In this document: piece after piece, positions 43,950-55,729 of the stretch
Layout: each line of letters begins with the position of its first letter
How positions within the stretch are numbered: position 1 is the first letter of the stretch
From: Schistocerca nitens
Lineage: Eukaryota; Arthropoda; Insecta; Orthoptera; Acrididae
Reading direction: 5' to 3'
DNA: 64,000 bases
NCBI RefSeq assembly: GCF_023898315.1
Contig: NC_064619.1
Location: forward strand, 299,250,150 to 299,314,149
Notes under the pieces: model-generated
What the model was told of the DNA's origin: nothing
Database searches by the model: none
Seen by the model: only the letters and a program-made list of their open reading frames with translations
Program-made: the position numbers and the translations under genes

Positions 43950-45526
43950 TGAGGGACGTTCAGCAAGTAACGCAACACTTTATTTCTGAAAGCAGGTTGG
44001 TTTTTTTCAAGATTCCAATACACCGTGTTATTCACCCCTCTTCTGGCTACAAACCCCTATTTTTCAACATAATCTCCTTTAAATGCAATGGCCTTAAACC
44101 ACTTTACTGGGAGGGTCTATGTGCCCACATGGTACCACTCTAGTGTCCGACGTCTTGCAGCACTAATAACCTCCCCATTATCCACGTGCTGCTGCCCAAC
44201 GAGTGCATCTTTCATTGAGCCAATCACATGCAAATGGGAAGGTGCAACATCCGGACTGGAGGGTCGATGAAGAAGAATAGTCCAATGAAGTTTTGTGAGT
44301 TGCTCTCGGGTGCTCGGAACATGCTGAAGTCGTTTGTCCCATTTCCTGAGGGAAGCAAAATACAGGGTGTCCCAAAAAGAATGATCCAATTTTAAATAGA
44401 ATTATTTATTAGGAATAAGGACTTAACACCAACAAATTGCATACTAAATTACTCAGAAAAAGAGTAATATAAAAATACATCATAAATGTTCAATATGCCC
44501 TTCATTGGCTGCACGGACGACATCTAGCCCATAGCCGAATTCATCCCAAACTAAGCGTAAGGTGTCTTCTGTCACTGAAGCTACAGCAGCTGATATTCTG
44601 GTTTTTAGTCCATCAGTGTCACGATGTAAGGGAGGAACGTAAACACATTGTTCAACATATCCCCAAAGGGAGAAATCACATGGTATTAAGTCAGGGGACC
44701 TAGGAGGCCAAGAGTGTAAAGCCTGTTCTGGCGGTCCTGTACGCCCTAACCAACGTTGAGGCACGTTGGCATTGAGGAAACTGCGCACGTGGTTGTGCCA
44801 GTGCGATGGTGCCCCATCTTGCTGATAGATGAAATTGTCAGAGTGACGACACGTAGACTTGCGGGCGCTCCGCTCAAATGCTCGTCGGATTTGTTCCACT
44901 GTTTGTTCAGGAACGCGTGGCCGGCCAGGACTTTAGCCTTTACAGAGGCACCTTGTTTCTTCAAACTGTTTATACCACCGTCGAATGATCTTTGGTAATG
45001 GTAGTTTAGCACGAAATCGAATATGAAACGCCCGCTGAACTGTGATCACCGACTGAGCACGACTAAATTCAATAACACAATACGCCTTCCGTTGCGCGGA
45101 CGCCATATTGAGCGAGACTGGCTGCACGCTCCAGGTCAGGGCTCGTAGCCATGCCGATTACATCTAGCGCTGTTTCAGTTACCTAGTGACATTTGTCTCA
45201 ATATTATTACAAGTTAAAATCGGTTCATTCTTTTTGGGACACCGTGTATATTTCAGAGTAGATTGTTGCACTATCAGGGAGGAAATCAAAAGAATAATCC
45301 TTCAGAATTCCAGAAAACCGTCGTCATGAATAAGGGTGCCGCTTTGAACTTCTTCAGAGGAGAGGTGATATGGCGTCACAATGGATTGCCGTTTTGTTTC
45401 CGGTTCCATGTGATGAACCCATGGTTCATCGCCTATGGCGAAGACGCTCGACAACAGATTCCGCATTTTTTTCAACCGAAATTGGCCGAGAAAAAAAAGT
45501 GTTGCATTACTTATTAACGGCCCTCG
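43950..45526 (-). mobile_element. mariner transposon interrupted by another transposon
   Basis: Ends are inverted: left tgagggacgttcagcaagta acgcaacac, right gtgttgcattacttattaac ggccctcg; TA at 43948-43949 and 45527-45528. Minus-strand transposase pieces: 45580-45302 frame with AIGDEPWVHHMEPETKRQS (first catalytic Asp region, usual GDE.WvHHyePetKrQS) and, on the other side of the insertion, 44389-44117 with IGSMKDALVGQQHVDNGEV (C-terminal region). The insertion 44363-45246 and deletions have removed the middle. Confidence 0.88.
44363..45246 (-). mobile_element. Tc1/mariner-like element (QDGA type), internally deleted, nested
   Basis: Ends cagggtgtcccaaaaagaat and attctttttgggacaccgtg are inverted; TA at 44361-44362 and 45247-45248. 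The minus strand has the N-terminal domain at 45108 to 44936 (MASAQRKAYCVIEFSRAQSV, then LPLPKIIRRWYKQFEET), a TAA stop, then frame 44899-44480: EQIRRAFERSARKS, a deletion, and FIYQQDGAPSHWHNHVRSFL followed by HSWPPRSPDLIPCDFSLWGY. The first catalytic Asp region is deleted; second and third Asp-bearing blocks remain. Same type as the remnant at 12420-13060. Confidence 0.92.
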
Positions 45527-46540
45527 TATGTTATCAATTACACATGAATATTCTTTAGTGATTGATGGGGACCAGAACACCTAAACTAAAAAACAGTGAA
45601 TATGTTTATAGAGCTGAGACCATGTTACACAATGAAAAAGCAGTTTTTAGGGAACTAAGAGCATTAGAACAAAAAAATTCACTATTAATTTATACTTTCA
45701 ATGAAACTAGACTGTCTGATACAACACAAGAGTGTCTGAACTGAATGCGAGGTAAACTCTTTCTTCGCTTCTTCTTTCTTTTCCCCTATGGCAGTGGTTC
45801 CCAACCTCTCTGAGACCATTATCCCTGAGTGCGGAGTGCGATCATATATTAACTACTATTCCCCCCCCCCCCCCCCCGCCATCCAACCCCGCCATTATGA
45901 ACATTACCGCCTAACTGAACTTTAAAATTTTTTTGAATAATTAATTTTAAAACGACAAAAGATAAATATTTATTTTATGTAGGTGTTATATTAAATCACG
46001 AACTAACGAGTCAGTGCGGCAATTATCTCGATATCGTTCCTCCTTATATTTGCAGACAGGCAAGGCTAGTTAAGGAATAGAACAAAACTGCAGCCAATCC
46101 GCACCTTCCGGAACACAGTGACCTGGCTAACGCTGCTCTGAAAATGCTAAAGTCTAGATCTCTCGCACCACCATTAGCAGAACTACTTTTGAGTGACACT
46201 TTCAAAATTAGCGACTTGTGGGGAGAATACTGGTAAGCCCTGAAACTGGTTCAAACTCGACTCACTATCGACCCTGCTTCACAACCAGGAATGGATCTGC
46301 CTCTCCAGATACGGAAGACAGCGTAATAAGAACGTCCCACAGCATCAGTTGTGACTCATTTTACGATGGGGAATAACCGAATCACTGACCTGGTACTGCG
46401 GAGAACATCGTCAGAGTGTGCATCACATTGTCACCGAATGCCGCCTTACAATATATCCAGGAAAAAAAAAGTGGTTTCTTCGAAGCTTTAAACTCTTCAT
46501 TGGACTGGATTAATGGTCTCAACTCTAAAATATAAATCTG

Positions 46541-46733
46541 GTTCAAATGGCTCTGAGCACTATGGGACTCAACTGCTGAAGTCATCAGTCCACTAGAACT
46601 TAGAACTACTTAAACCTAACTAACCTAAGGACATCACACACATCCATGCCCGAGGCAGGATTCGAACCTGCGACCGTAGCAGTCGCACGGTTCCGGACTG
46701 CGCGCCTAGAACCGCGAGACAACCGCGGCCGGC
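46541..46733 (-). mobile_element. SINE-B, complete with target-site duplication
   Basis: Reverse copy from gttcaaatggctctgagcac to the head aaccgcggccggc. Perfect 11-bp duplication atataaatctg at 46530-46540 and 46734-46744, within the hAT-like element. Confidence 0.93.
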
Positions 46734-46976
46734 ATATAAATCTGTATATACTACACTGTTAATATGTTCTGCTTTATCTTTGTGACTACACTGTGAAATT
46801 TTATCACTTTGTTCTACAAATATTATTTTGATGTATTAACCAAATCAATGTAAGCCATACGCTAAATAACTAAATAAATGAGGCAATTGGTACTGCTGCT
46901 TCCTAGCAAGTTTTTTCTATACAGTGAAACAGTTCTCAGTGCGTCGTGAATGCTGCTTGCAAGTCCGCCTCAGAAA

Positions 46977-47426
46977 AGACACCTAACTACCATATCCACA
47001 TTGAGGGAAGAAGTTTGTTACAAAAAACGCTTCGTCTGCACTACTCCTCTGCCTAGTGACATTTATTTCACCCCAATTTAAAATGAACTAAGTAAAACGT
47101 GTGCACTATACTAACCGTTTGTAAATCTCTTGTTTGCTGGACTCCATACTTCTGGAATTGCAGAAATTGGAAGACTGCAAGCTTTATCCGGCCACTAATA
47201 ACAGCAACAATACTGTTTAGCCCCACACCAGTGCGGCAGCCATTACGTAGTTTATACGAATGTGTGGTGTCTGTTATTTCGGACATACCTCATTTAACTA
47301 GATTGATTTTAAATTTGGGTGCATGGTATGGGTAAAGTAAATGTCGCTAGGGAGAGGAGAAGCGCAGGCGGTGCGCTTTTGGTAAAAACTGTCTTCTCTC
47401 AATGTGGATACGGTAGTTAGGTGTCT
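46977..47426. mobile_element. Foldback element / long-arm MITE
   Basis: Arms 46977-47073 and 47330-47426 are each 97 bp and are reverse complements with roughly a dozen differences, beginning agacacctaactacc. Similarity continues weakly inward (aatttaaaat near 47075 and attttaaatt near 47306). The 256-bp centre has no recognised domain. No convincing duplication at the outer flanks. Confidence 0.85.
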
Positions 47427-47625
47427 GAAAGAACTGACACCTCACATTCATGTAATTATTTCACCTTCATGGGCAACGAACCCAGAATCGTAATTACGGA
47501 TGCACATTTACGTTCGAGCTCCTTCAAGAATCTAAAATTAGCGAGCATGGAGACAGGTGGCGCTAGGTAGGTGTGAGACTCTGCAGGGCAGCGTACCGAG
47601 ATAGTCCGGTAATTTGCGATAAACA

Positions 47626-47800
47626 CTGTGGCCGGGTGGCGCAGTGGTCAAAGCAACTGCCCAGTAAGCAGGAGATCCCGGGTTAGAGTCCAGATCCGGC
47701 ACACATTTTGACCCGTCCCCGCTGATTCCGCACACAGTCTCGATGCAGCTGAGAGAATTAGTTCCTTTCCTCTCCTTTCTCCCCCTTGAATTTACATTAT
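47626..47800 (+). mobile_element. SINE-I with a tRNA-Thr-like head
   Basis: ggccgggtggcgcagtggtc (box A), agtaagcaggagatcc with an AGT in the anticodon position as in tRNA-Thr, cgggttagagtccagatccg (box B with one change). The tail is pyrimidine-rich. No TSD resolved; it lies in the hAT-like element. Confidence 0.65.
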
Positions 47801-48214
47801 GTTACGTAGTTACTGGTACGTTATGTTGCGCTGGCAACTAGTTAGCTTATAGTACCGAAGTACATAATGAAGCAACTTCTGGTCTATTGCGGGAACTGTC
47901 TACGACCCGGAGAACGTATTTTCAATATATACATATCTCGATTTTAGTGTCATATATTCTTTGTGTAAAGTATGTGTGTAGTGGGCTGACTGTGTAATGA
48001 AACTGTTCATATGTAAGTTTCACAACCTGTAACATCCACCACAATGGGTCGACCGATAATTCTAGATTTGAGCAAAAATATAATTTTTGGTAACTTAAGT
48101 AATCAGCATTACATTCTTACAAAACAATGATAATTTCAATCTTTTAAAAACAGTTTAGTTTCGTGACAAACACAACTGTACCCTTTTGTTTCTACCCTCA
48201 GAAAATTTGATTGT

Positions 48215-48418
48215 GCCGGCCGTAGTGGCCGAGCGGTTCTAGGCGCGGCGGTCTGGAACCGCGCGACCGCTACGGCCGCAGGTTCGAATCCGGCCTCGGG
48301 CATGGATGTGTGTGATGTCCTTAGGTTAGTTAGGTTTACGTAGTTCTAAGTTCTAGGGGACTGACGACCTCAGAAGTTAAGTCCCATAGCGCTCAGAGCC
48401 ATTTGAACCATTTGAGCC
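48215..48418 (+). mobile_element. SINE-B, complete with target-site duplication
   Basis: gccggccgtagtggccgagc (box A), caggttcgaatccggcc (box B), tail gagccatttgaaccatttga. Perfect 12-bp duplication aaatttgattgt at 48203-48214 and 48419-48430. Confidence 0.94.
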
Positions 48419-48967
48419 AAATTTGATTGTACCCTTCAGGGGGGTAATTACCCCTAGGTTTGGGAACCAATGCCCTAACGTTTACCCTTCTAGTAAGGAG
48501 TCTTTTTTTTTTAGATTTCGCAAATCTTATCTCATTGTTTAATTATTGTGGCCAGACAACACAGTCATCAAAGTAACCCATGAGAGGGACGGCAGAAGAC
48601 CATCTGTCTGTGAATGATGTGAACTTTGTTCTTTGTTATGTCGTATTTTAACAGTTTGTGCGTAGTATTCTCTGAGGTTGAATTTCGAGACCAGCCCAGG
48701 ATTTTCCTAAACGAGAGTGGGAAACTGTATAAAAACCACACTCAGGCTGTCTTGCGTAACACCCCACGCAGATTCAATCCGGGTCAAGTCTCACCTCCCT
48801 CTCTCGCCAGCTAGCGTGCTGAGAGTTACACGGTATACGAGTAATTTTGAATGGAAGATGAATTTTACATTAATTATTTCATGTGGTCTCGCGAATGCAG
48901 TTGTACATTTATTTTACAAACGTTTATCAAATAACTGAAAGTATAATAGTGTTGCCTCCACTGAAAA

Positions 48968-49167
48968 GGCCGACCGCTGTGGTCGACCGGTTCTAGGCGC
49001 TTCAGTCTGGAGCCACTCGGCTGCTATGGTCGCAGTTTCGAATCCTGCCTCGGGCATGGATGTGTGTGACGTCCTTAGGTTAGTTAGGTTTAAGCAGTTC
49101 TAAGTCTATGGGACTGATGACGTCAGATGTTAAGTCCCATAGCGCTTCGAGCCATGTGAACCATTTT
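48968..49167 (+). mobile_element. SINE-B, complete with target-site duplication
   Basis: ggccgaccgctgtggtcgac (mutated box A), cagtttcgaatcctgcc (box B), tail to ccatttt. Perfect 11-bp duplication tccactgaaaa at 48957-48967 and 49168-49178. Confidence 0.93.
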
Positions 49168-49409
49168 TCCACTGAAAAACAGTTCTTTATCGGCCACGAA
49201 AGCCTTATCTGTCGGGGCTGAAGATGAGGGGAAGCAACCTTGTCCACTGGAAGAACCTTCTGATGGTGTCAGTTATTTTTCACTGTCTGGCGTCTCGATG
49301 TTGTGTGCGTTAACTGATCGTGGCAACAAGTAGCTGGCGAACGAGGCGTTTGTAGACGAGGCACCTCAGCGATGAGCGACATCAGACACATAATAGCCTA
49401 CCTTAGAGA

Positions 49410-49580
49410 AGTAGGAGATGAAGTACTGGCGGAAGTGAAGCTGTGACGGTGGGTCGTGGGTCATGAGTCGTGCTTGGGTACCTCAGTTGGTAGACCACTT
49501 GACCACAAAAGGCAGAGGTCACAGATCACAGATTCGAGACCTGATCCGGCACACAGTGTTAATCTGCTAGGAAGTTTTAA
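49410..49580 (+). mobile_element. SINE-D partial copy
   Basis: cttgggtacctcagttggta (box A region), acagattcgagacctgatcc (box B), then cacagtgttaatctgctagg aagttt. Opposite orientation to the copies at 21924 and 35205. Confidence 0.8.
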
Positions 49581-49634
49581 CAAAGCAACGCCGCGCGCGT
49601 TCCTTAACTCAGTCGGTAAAAACGGAACCCTTAT

Positions 49635-50215
49635 AGAGTCATTTTTTGTCCTTCTTTCTGAATAACTTAAGAACCATTTGTCCCAGGAGAGGGTAGACGT
49701 ATCGATTTGAAATTTGTGTCACATACTGAAGTCTAAAGGCCCTTAGCGGTGTAAAAAAGTTAACCTTCTACGTCAATGGAATCAGATACGGCCATTTATG
49801 TCACATATTTTACTTTTTGCAAACTCGTTCATCAAAACCGATAGAACACTTTCCGTTGTCATAGGATCATGAAACTTGGCAGGAAGCGAAGTTCCACAGT
49901 ACAAATAAAGGGGAAAAAAATCCGAAAATTGTTAATTATTGGCTATATCATATGACAAAAATACGTTGCTCGTCATTTGTTATCCGACTGTCTACCTGTC
50001 CGTGTGTTAGGAACCCTCTTTCTGAGGAACGGGTTGAGGTATCACGTTCAAATCTGTGTCACATACTAAGGCCTAAGGTCTTGGCTTTAAACTTCCAAGC
50101 CAATGTAGTCAAAAGATACTGCAATTTATGTCACATATTTTGATATCTTGACGGGTAAAACTTTCGAAATTCTCGATTCCTTGGGTGGATAAACTATTAA
50201 CATACGAAATTAAAT
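49635..50215. repeat. Two diverged tandem copies of a ~350-bp unit
   Basis: Copy 1 (from about 49650) and copy 2 (from about 50000) share tttctgaataac/tttctgaggaac, 'gaaatttgtgtcacatact' versus 'caaatctgtgtcacatacta', and 'atttatgtcacatatttt' (49795 and 50126). Substitutions and indels separate them. Frames across them show no domain. Confidence 0.7.
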
Positions 50216-51310
50216 TTGTGCGGAGCCCTCGGTGCACGAGCCTTCCTCGCACTTAAACAAAATTTGGGTATTTTCCTCACCTGCTTTCTTTTTAGATCCT
50301 GTTTCTGCCTCTTTTTTGCTACTGGTAAGAAAGAATGTGGAGTACCACCCGTAGCTGAAGCTGTTACTGGCCGTTTAAACTTCATAATTTCCTCCGATTT
50401 TTTCTTGTTTTTGTAATTTTGGGACCCCACCCCTCCCCCTGGTCCAGCCCGTTATATTGCACTTGGTTATCTAACAAACCACTCTCGATATTTCCGTTGG
50501 TTCTCAGGCATTTAACGTCTTCTGCCGGAAAGTGTGCTTGCATCCAGTGTCGTTGCCCAGGGTATGTGGCAGACGAAACGGTGTTCTGGATTTGAATGCA
50601 TCTCGCAGCACATACCGTAGGCTACCGATGCCTCCTGACACTAAAAGCATTTTACGGGGCCTAGGAACGCTTCAGACGTTGCGACTGCCTTTGGCAGAAC
50701 AACGGATGACGATGTTATGGGGAAGGATGTATGCTTGTTTTAATGAAAGCAAGCGTTACATACAAAGCAGGCATCACAACACTAGAATAATAAATTAAAC
50801 ACTCGTCATGTCGTGGTGCAGGTGGTTAGCTCTTCCTTCTTCCAAGATGAGAATCAGGCAGCGAGGGGGCTTCTTCGACCCTACCAACGGCCCACACTTG
50901 GTGGCAGCCGTCCTCTCAGTGGTCAGTGGTTTCCCGTAATTCCTTCTCTGCAGAATGTTGCTTCTAATCTGATACCTAAGTACGAGCCATCAGAAAGGCG
51001 ACACTTAAGTCATCAATTTGAAAATTTAACGCTGTTGGCGTAGGAGGTCGGCAAAATTATCATACTTTGTAGTGAAAGGCGTGAAAACAAATGTGTTTGT
51101 ACAGTGATTATGGAACGTAGCACTCATAAAAGTAAGAACGTCCCTTACTAAAGTATGATTTTAATTAGTTGACCTCTAACATTTGAGGTCCGAAGTTGCA
51201 ATGTTGTCGCGAAAGTACTGTTTGCAGGCTCCCATCACAGCACTCCTCTGTTCATGGCAATATAAAATGTATTTAAAGTCTCTATCCCCTACAAATATCA
51301 CGCAACAAAT
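50216..51310. other. No recognised gene or repeat
   Basis: Frames of 66-88 codons without a family motif. Confidence 0.5.
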
Positions 51311-51325
51311 CTGAAACCATGTATG

Positions 51326-51509
51326 GCTCTGAGCACTATGGGACTCAACTGTTGAGGTCATTAGTTCCCTAGAACTTAGAACTACTTAAACCTAACTAAC
51401 CTAAGGACATCACAAACATCCATGCCCGAGGCAGGATTCGAACCTGCGACCGTAGCGGTCTCGCGGTTCCAGACTGCAGCGCCTTTAACCGCACGGCCAC
51501 TTCGGCCGG
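51326..51509 (-). mobile_element. SINE-B with 15-bp target-site duplication
   Basis: Reverse copy starting gctctgagcactatgggact; box B ggattcgaacctgcgac; head ccacttcggccgg. Perfect 15-bp duplication ctgaaaccatgtatg at 51311-51325 and 51510-51524. The tail lacks the terminal aaatggttcaaatg. Confidence 0.94.
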
Positions 51510-51524
51510 CTGAAACCATGTATG

Positions 51525-53119
51525 ATACAGATCTCTACATCTTCTGTAAGAATGTAAAAAATCTCTCTTCTTAGTTTTAACAGGGCCAATATTAATTTTT
51601 CTTCACAGAACAGGCGCAACCTTTGGAGTCTGGAGAACTTTCCTGCTTGAGAAATAGAACGCACAACGCTTTGCGCTTCGGAAGTAGTACCACAGTGGAA
51701 ACAGAAAATGACAGCTTGTGTGGGTACATGACGACCAGAACACCAGTTATCAGTCAAATCGTCTACTCTGGTAGCCATGAGATACTGCTATACTTATGTC
51801 ATCCTGATGTTTTAGTGGAGTTGTTTACGGGAACGGTGGAATCTTTACTGAAGCTGGATTAAAAAAAAATCAAGAATGGCATGCGGCTATAAAGTCGGAT
51901 AGCGTCAATGTACTGTTTTACACTGCTATCGTTCTCCTTGACGATATCTTACTGCTGCTGACATCTATAGTACAGTTGACCAACAAACTCCGGAATATTG
52001 AATAACGGAACCTGTCGAATGCAGTAACCAGCATGAGTAATCTTTTGGCGAATTCGGTATGAAGTTAGTATAGTCAAATTCACTATCACGCTACGATAAT
52101 TAATGAGAGAGATAACTACACATATTATACGTCGTTTAATAAGCATCCGCTCAAGAGAAGAAGTTCGCACTAATCTTTCAATGCTTCCTATGTGTGACCC
52201 TTGAAACAGCAAGGTTGGTCAGACCGGTTCGAATGCAGTCCGTAGTTGAAGAGCGAACATCTGCGAAACCGGAAAATGTACCTATGCTAGTTCAGTTTTT
52301 ATTAATCGTTTTGGCGGGTACAGAACTAGATCTCATCTCACTAGAAAAATGCTAAACGTAGAAAAACGCACACAAAAAGGGAGGGAAGACATATCCACTA
52401 CAGGACAAGGTAAATGATTGAAAAGGAAGTTAAAATGCATTTTACTCTGAGAAATAGCGTACCATAACACTGCTTCCGTTATTCTTCACTTTCTAGGGTC
52501 ACACATTCTTCCTGCTCGATTAGTCTCTCCTCATTTTCTTTATGTTTACAGCCAATAGTTATTGATACTTCCAATTGTTCCAATGATTTAGTTCAATTTA
52601 GTCAATAGCGTTTATTATTTTGAATCGTATCCGTTGCATCCGAATACGTCCAGGTCTTCCTGTACGTTAATCGTTTCAAATGCGTTTAATTGACGTTTCG
52701 GCTACTTTAACACCATGAAGACTTTTATTTATCGGATATCCATGTGGATATAATGTTAAGATTTTTGTCTATTGGCTACAATTTTTTCCGAGGAAAGTCT
52801 TAATTTTTTTTAACATCTGCAACATTCTGACTTCCTAGTTCAACTCTTTTATTAAGAACTTCAAGGATAAGCTGTACCTAATATCATTAACCTACAATGC
52901 TGGACAAAGGCCGCCTGTCTTTCAGTGCATTACGGTTTTCGCCAATGCACATTCACGCTGCTCTTGCGCGTGTCATCTATCCATCATCCATTTGGTCGTC
53001 TTCGTGTTTTCCTATCGCTTCTCTTCTTGTCTCAATTGCCTGTCGTCAAGTTTCGCTTCCAGTTCTTGAATTGTTTAAGCCTGGCTACACCGTAACAGAC
53101 TAAACCAATGTAGGCCAGG
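51525..53119. other. No recognised gene or repeat
   Basis: AT-rich; 97-codon minus frame (51778-51485) partly covers the SINE and is not supported. Confidence 0.5.
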
Positions 53120-53705
53120 CTTCTTCCATCACCAGTACACTTTCGTATTCCCCGTTAAAGGATTTGAAAGCTTCCGCTTGATCTGTTTTGATGATATGAA
53201 ACCTCCTCCCCTACGTTGTCTTTCATATCTTATTTTCTCGCTATCTGAAAAAGTGTAATGAAAGTTGTTGAACTGATGTATACATTTTTCAATATACTAA
53301 CATAGGTTAAATTAATATATTATTTCTCATAATCTATCAGTCCGAAACATAGTGGAAACTGATATTCATTTTAGTATTTCGTCACGGTCAGCAAGTGCTC
53401 TACTGTGTAATATCCAGCTTTAAAGCTAGCTTGGTTCTTTGCTTAACCAAAATACCCACAATTTTTATACAGTTAGTGATAAGTTTAGTGAATATCCCTA
53501 GTTATTTTTATGTCGTATCTTACGCTTTCTCGTGAGATAGGATAACAGGCTTGTTCCAAATTGCCTTCGTGCGCACAAAGACTAAATAATTTCGAAAGCT
53601 CCTTTCTATGCAGCTATAATAATCGCTATAGAAACGCCATTATCTAGCGGTACCTTCCATTTCTTTGTACCTTGAATGACTTTATACACTTCACTTGACA
53701 TGATT
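53120..53705 (-). mobile_element. Old non-LTR reverse transcriptase remnant (RTE-like)
   Basis: Minus strand from about 53455: NQASFKAGYYTVEHLLTVTK, stop, NEYQFPLCFGLIDYEK, matching the usual block QaGFrkgysTiDHi.tl...Ey..plylaFvDyeKAFD. Upstream, 53705 to 53630 gives SSEVYKVIQGTKKWKVPLDN, usual EvekaikemkngKApGeDgi. The rest is frameshifted. Confidence 0.7.
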
Positions 53706-55109
53706 TCGGATATTCATTAGCTTCATTATGATCGTTCTGTGATACTTTTAAGAATCTACGCGAACATTTCAAGACATCTTCGGATGCTTGTAGTAGAGTT
53801 CGTTTTACAATGTTGTGGAAAGAGCAGTAGCAACAATAGCTTTATCTTGCAACTCTTCCATTTGGTCCGTGTTTGCATAGATAAACAGCAATATAGGAGT
53901 TTTGAGTCCACCTTGATGAAAAACATTTTTGTATGTAAATAAGTAACAAAAAGTGTTTTACATCAAGGGAGACTCACAATTCCTGTATTGTTGTACCGCT
54001 GCGGAAGTTACTTCACAGAGAGTACAACGATGGTTTGTGCAATGTACAAACCATCCGGCGTATAAAAATAGATATATATGGACATATGCATGGTAATATG
54101 GTCGTGCAGTGTTCAGCTTAAACCACAAATGAAGAGGTTCGTGGGAACAGTAGTCTTGCAATGTAAACAGAATGAGAAAGAAACTTCAGTACGGTGTCAT
54201 ATACAAAAAGTTGGCAGTATTCATTTGTACATGATACATGTGATGTTCTCTAAACCTTCCACCGCAATTTTTTGATAATTTTTTCACATAAAATACGCTA
54301 TCGCGTTGAAGTTATTCAGCAGTCGTCTGGTTAAAAGACGACGAAATTGTGTTTCAAGACATATCTAATAAAATAATCCACTGTAAAGGCGGTATATAGA
54401 TTATTTCGTCAATTTTCCAGTCATACTACTGTCTTGCATTCCCAAGGAAAACAATGCGGCTAGCATAACATTTAGCTTTTAGCTCGTTTTGACTGAGGCA
54501 GACAGCGCATCGTGGTTAGCTAACGCCACAGAATGTAGTCAGTAGCACAAAGCTTCACTTCTCCCACATTTTCTGTTAAAAACTACCGCAGAATGATTTA
54601 CGAATCTCACAATTACGGTGTCGTTGCACTGGCGCGTTACAAAGCAGTCTAGCAATTAACTGCAAATCCTCACTCATTACAAATATCCATAAATCTTTCT
54701 TTCCAGAAAGAATGCTACGTCTCATGAACTGCATAGCGGCAGCAGCAAAATTGTTCAGATTACTTCGCCAGGTCGCTGCACAAGCATTAATATGTAAACC
54801 TGGGATCAAAGTCCTGACTCGGATGCGTGCAACGTGAGCAGTGTTACTGGAATGCTGTTTCTCATAGAGGAATGCGACATTGCATTCACATCCATTAAAA
54901 GCACTAATTAGCTCTAAGAACTGAGAACAACTGGCTACATGATTTTGTTGTTCTCCTTCAAACCAAGTGGAATAGTAATTATCACGCTGTTTGTTGGCGT
55001 TTCACAGTACAATGACAGTATTGCCCGACTGCAGATATCATCTGCGGAAATGTTTGTGTCAAGAACAGCCCCTGTCGTCCACTAATGCTTATGATTTCTA
55101 GTATTATTT
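53706..55109. other. No recognised gene or repeat
   Basis: AT-rich; no motif. Confidence 0.5.
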
Positions 55110-55375
55110 TTAGTGTCGTAAGTTTTCTGACTGATATGGTGTTACTTTCAGTCTTTTCCTATCTTGAACTTGCCCTTTCATTTCTAAATTGCTACTACAC
55201 CAAATATTCTGTATAATTTGTAATGAATACTGTAGTGTTCTTTGTGCCCCTACTTTTCCCCACTGCTTCTCCTTCCAACGCCAGAATCCTATCTGTTTCA
55301 GTACTCTTACACTACCTACCTTAACTGGCCATTTAATCTGAAACATTCTGTGACAGCCATACATTTCCATTGGTT
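55110..55375 (-). mobile_element. Possible non-LTR 3' fragment (RTE-like C-terminus)
   Basis: Minus frame: MEMYGCHRMFQIKWPVKVGS, then VLKQIG and SLQIIQNIWCSSNLEMKGQV, similar to fEmWcyRRmLrIkW.dkv.n.eVL..i and llqiI..gkieGkr blocks. Open for 86 codons but diverged. Confidence 0.5.
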
Positions 55376-55729
55376 CTAGTTTCTTGTTATAGGTTATTTC
55401 GGATGATCCACAAGTCCGATTAGGCTACTCCTAAACAACACAACTGCTTCACGTGATATAATATATTGATGAGACTATTCCTGTTGTTTCTCTAGCTACT
55501 ACAGGGAATTCATGGACAGTGATTGGAGCAATCTCTCCCGTAAGCGCAATTCAAATTAAAGTCAGTTACGATTAAAGACAGTATTTTCAAATCGTAAGGA
55601 AGATTTATACAGTCACCAAGGACTACAATTCAATGCAGTTCTACACCACTGCAACCAGTTGACTGGTTGCAGTTGTTTATAACTTATTATATACAGTCAC
55701 GGTTCTAAAATATCCGTAATGGATAAGCA
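55376..55729. other. No recognised gene or repeat
   Basis: AT-rich spacer. Confidence 0.5.

Larger units (their letters stand above)
45792..48472. mobile_element. hAT-like element, non-autonomous, with nested insertions
   Basis: Inverted ends cagtggttcccaacct and aggtttgggaaccaatg (one or two mismatches), a terminal motif typical of hAT elements. The 8-bp flanks ccctatgg (45784-45791) and ccctaacg (48473-48480) agree at 6 of 8 positions, fitting an aged 8-bp duplication. About 2.7 kb now; without two SINE-Bs, a SINE-I and a foldback element about 1.6 kb remains. I find no hAT transposase domain, so it is probably a non-autonomous derivative or too decayed to read. Confidence 0.7.
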
